DNA of 15,315 nt, taken from Opitutaceae bacterium. Its GTDB lineage: Bacteria; Verrucomicrobiota; Verrucomicrobiia; Opitutales; Opitutaceae. The stretch is from positions 1 through 15,315 of the forward strand of contig PMSP01000345.1 in NCBI GenBank assembly GCA_003168315.1, in the 5' to 3' direction. Below are positions 12,917-15,315 of the stretch, in pieces. The first letter of the stretch is position 1, and each line of letters starts with the position of its first letter. A model generated the notes under the pieces. It was given only the letters and a program-made list of their open reading frames with translations. It ran no database searches and was not told where the DNA came from. The position numbers and the translations under genes were made by a program.

Positions 12917-15315
12917 TCAGAAACGGAAGCGGATTGTGACCGAGGCGGTGATCGGGGGGCGCACGTAGACCGCGTCGTTGCCGGCGAATGTGACGTCGAT
13001 CGGGTCCAGGATCCTCTCGTCGGTGATGTTCTTGACGTTGACCGTGACGTCCCACGCCCTCCTGCGGAAGTAGACGAATCCGTCGAGCTCGTACTCGGCG
13101 TTGATATGGAGCGTGTCCTGGTCGTTCGCGTACTGGATCCCCTGGAACTGCGGGCCAACACCGATCCCGAATCCCGACTTCAACTCGTACTGCACAAAGA
13201 AGTTGGCGAGGACCTCGGGCACCCCGGGCGCCTTCATCCGCGAGCCTGGCGGCGAGTAGAATCCGGCGTAGTTGTTCTGCGGGACGCTGCTGTAGTTCGG
13301 GCTGCCGTTGCCCGTTCCCGACTGCCCGTCCACTATGAAGCCCACCGGGTACCCGTCCAGGTAGTTGTTCGTCTGCTGGAAGAACGACGAGCCGAAGTCC
13401 GTCACGTTCTGGTACGTGAAGTTGGCGTTCACCGAGAGGGCCTTTGTGGGCTGGTAAACGCCGTCGAGCTCGATTCCCTCCGCCTTGACCAGGTAGGCCG
13501 GACCCTCGATCTGCGGCTCGGTCTTGAGCTGCTGGTAGACGGCCGCGTCGAAATAGAGGGTGTTGCTGAGGAAGCTCTCCTTGTAGCCGGCCTCGTAAAG
13601 CGTGCTCCTCGTCGTGAGCGAGGTCTGCAGCTGCGAGTGGTACTGCGCCGGCGTCCCGATCGGGGTGTTCGCGCCGTCGGTTATCTCGGCCACGTTGACG
13701 CCGCCGAAGTTCTCCGAGCCGAGCACCGAGTCGACGACCGTGTAGGTGAGGTAGAACGAGCTGGTTTCGGTGGCCTTGAACACGAGGCTGGCGAAATAGG
13801 ACGGGTCATCGACGCTGTCATCGGCGGAGAATATGCCGCCCCGGGGGACATAGATCCCCGGGCTGTAGAACGTCCCGGTGACCGGGTCCTGGACCTGGTT
13901 GAGCGCCGGGTTCCCGTCGTCCGCCTTGATGTGGTCGTAGCGAAACCCGGCTATCGCGAAGAACTTCCTGCTGAAGGTCACCGTGTCCTGGATGAACGCC
14001 GCCGAGTCGTAGATGTGCGAGTCCTGGTTGGCCGAGTCATTGACGAGATAGGCGCCGTACTTGGAGTGGCCCGGGACGAGGTACGGGGCGCCGAGCGTGT
14101 TGCCGAGCTCGGCATACGCGGGGAACACCTCGTTCGAGGACGGCTGGGCGAGGTCGGGATAGAAGAACGGCTCCACGGCGTAGTCCTGGTAGGCGACGAT
14201 GCGCGTGTACCGGAAGTCGGCGCCGGCGATGAACTTGTTGTCGATTCCGCCCACGGTGAAGTCGCCATGGTACTCGGCGCGGTCCTGGAGGGAGGCCTGG
14301 AGGGGCATGTACTCGCTGTAACCCCAGAGGTTGTACTGCCGGTCGTTGGCGTTCTCGAAATAGGTCCTGTTCACCAGGCTCGTGCTCGAGGTGAGGTCCA
14401 CGGTCGTGATGAGCTGGGATTGGAGGCGCCCGGTCCGCCCGCTGTCCCCCGGCGAGAGCAGGACCTTGTCCCAGGGCAGCTTGACCGTGTAGGCGGTCGC
14501 CGTGTTGAGCACCCCGTAGCTGCCGTCCGGAAATCCCATGCCAAAGGGCGGGGTGTCGGGATAGATGGTCACCTGGCCCCCGATGTAGGTGCCATTGTTG
14601 ATGAAGTTCTGCGTGACCCGGTTGACCCCGGTTACGTCGCCGATCAGGTTCTCATAATACTGCCCCCACCACTGGAGCGTGACCTTCTTGTTCGCGCGGA
14701 AGGTGAGGGCGGTGAAGATGTCCTCGGTCTGGTTCTTCTGGTTCTCGTAGTAGCCGTTGCCCAGGCGGCTCAGGTAGCTCACGCGGTAGGCGAGGTCGTC
14801 GGTGATCGGCGCGCTTGTGTCTATGGTCATCTCGGGATTCCAGTAGGAGTTCCCGCTGGCCAGGTACCCGAGGGTCGTGGATATCTCGGTGTGCTCGTGG
14901 TCGAAGTAGGGCTCCTTCGTCGTGAAATTGACGTAGCCTCCCGCACCCTGGCTCTGGGGGCCGTAGACCGCCGAACCCGGGCCCTTGACGACATCCATCG
15001 ACTCGACCCCGTTGAAGCTCGGAAGGATGCTTGAGGTCGTGAAGAGCTCGCCCTGCCCGTTGACGTACATCTCGGCGTTGTCCCCGCGCACCAGGGGGGT
15101 TCCCGGAACCCCGTAGCGCGCCGGCGAGTACACGCCCGGCGAGAACTGCCCGAAGTCCATGGAATTGGTCACCTGCCTGTCGTCCATCCACGCCTTGTTC
15201 ACCATCGAGACGGACCTGGGGATGTCCAGCACGTTGGCGGCGTCGCCGAAAACGCTGTCCACCGGGCGCACGGTCGGAAGAATCTGGTCCTCAATCGGGA
15301 CGTCGCTGACCGTGT
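12917..15315 (-). CDS. TonB-dependent outer-membrane receptor, 5' end cut by window
   Basis: The frame is open to the right edge; 798 residues are visible, and the signal peptide, any TonB box and the plug start are missing. The plug follows: DIPRSVSMV, PGTPLVRGDNAEMYVNG, and the conserved VESMDVVKGPGSAVYG that ends in the barrel-linking GGYVNFTTKEP. A long beta-barrel with alternating aromatic strands ends in TASVTIRFRF, and the final Phe is the usual signal for outer-membrane insertion. VNVKNITDERI near the end is the typical second-to-last strand. The sequence type (RSVSMV, GPGSAVYG) resembles siderophore-receptor-like proteins that diversified in Verrucomicrobiota for other ligands. It is the first gene of the minus-strand series, and its placement before two oxygenases and two permeases suggests uptake of their substrate. 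No FecI/FecR-type genes are visible. Confidence 0.93.
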   Translation of the reverse strand, partial: TVSDVPIEDQILPTVRPVDSVFGDAANVLDIPRSVSMVNKAWMDDRQVTNSMDFGQFSPGVYSPARYGVPGTPLVRGDNAEMYVNGQGELFTTSSILPSFNGVESMDVVKGPGSAVYGPQSQGAGGYVNFTTKEPYFDHEHTEISTTLGYLASGNSYWNPEMTIDTSAPITDDLAYRVSYLSRLGNGYYENQKNQTEDIFTALTFRANKKVTLQWWGQYYENLIGDVTGVNRVTQNFINNGTYIGGQVTIYPDTPPFGMGFPDGSYGVLNTATAYTVKLPWDKVLLSPGDSGRTGRLQSQLITTVDLTSSTSLVNRTYFENANDRQYNLWGYSEYMPLQASLQDRAEYHGDFTVGGIDNKFIAGADFRYTRIVAYQDYAVEPFFYPDLAQPSSNEVFPAYAELGNTLGAPYLVPGHSKYGAYLVNDSANQDSHIYDSAAFIQDTVTFSRKFFAIAGFRYDHIKADDGNPALNQVQDPVTGTFYSPGIYVPRGGIFSADDSVDDPSYFASLVFKATETSSFYLTYTVVDSVLGSENFGGVNVAEITDGANTPIGTPAQYHSQLQTSLTTRSTLYEAGYKESFLSNTLYFDAAVYQQLKTEPQIEGPAYLVKAEGIELDGVYQPTKALSVNANFTYQNVTDFGSSFFQQTNNYLDGYPVGFIVDGQSGTGNGSPNYSSVPQNNYAGFYSPPGSRMKAPGVPEVLANFFVQYELKSGFGIGVGPQFQGIQYANDQDTLHINAEYELDGFVYFRRRAWDVTVNVKNITDERILDPIDVTFAGNDAVYVRPPITASVTIRFRF

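Noticed and set aside
13106..15034. A 642-codon open frame on the plus strand opposite the TonB receptor
   Set aside because: It is exactly antisense to a clear receptor gene, gives a low-complexity V/R/E/G-rich product with no domain, and is explained by G+C-rich third positions.

Overview
The window looks like a piece of chromosome from a high-G+C Gram-negative bacterium. It has an outer-membrane TonB-dependent receptor, a Tat-exported Gfo/Idh/MocA oxidoreductase, a xylose-isomerase-like TIM barrel and several Rieske oxygenases. That mix is common in Verrucomicrobiota (Opitutales-like), Acidobacteriota and Planctomycetota. I lean to Verrucomicrobiota, as inference only. No rRNA, tRNA, CRISPR array, insertion sequence or phage gene is visible, and no gap between genes exceeds 300 bases.

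Left part, about 1-4300, visibly less G+C-rich: (i) a small exported beta-sandwich protein; (ii) a DUF2235 alpha/beta-hydrolase with an intact apparent Ser-Asp-His triad; (iii) a metal-homeostasis unit. In that unit a divergent NRAMP-family transporter and a small single-span membrane protein read leftwards, and a DtxR/MntR-type repressor reads rightwards. The 86-base divergent region holds a perfect 7-2-7 palindrome made of the two abutting -35 boxes of the opposed promoters, so it is a strong candidate operator.

Right part, about 4300-15315, very G+C-rich: a catabolic-looking locus. On the plus strand are a Tat-signal Gfo/Idh/MocA oxidoreductase and, further on, Rieske oxygenase 1. On the minus strand between them is a sugar-phosphate-isomerase-like TIM barrel, convergent with the first and divergent from the second. 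From the right edge back to 7708 runs one minus-strand gene series: TonB-dependent receptor (5' end cut by the window) - Rieske oxygenase 3 - Rieske oxygenase 2 - APC-family permease - NCS2-like permease. Spacings are 90, 5 and 96 bases, then a 4-base overlap.

How the genes may work together (inference): the receptor imports a scarce compound across the outer membrane, the two permeases carry it or its parts across the inner membrane, and the three oxygenases hydroxylate or demethylate it. All three oxygenases keep both metal centres and end in a segment that, from memory, resembles methylxanthine N-demethylases (NdmA/NdmB). With a nucleobase-type permease next door, an N-methylated heterocycle is a reasonable first guess. 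The oxidoreductase plus TIM barrel recalls 3-keto-glycoside and C-glycoside cleavage systems, so a glycosylated natural product is the main alternative. No oxygenase reductase or ferredoxin is encoded in the window.
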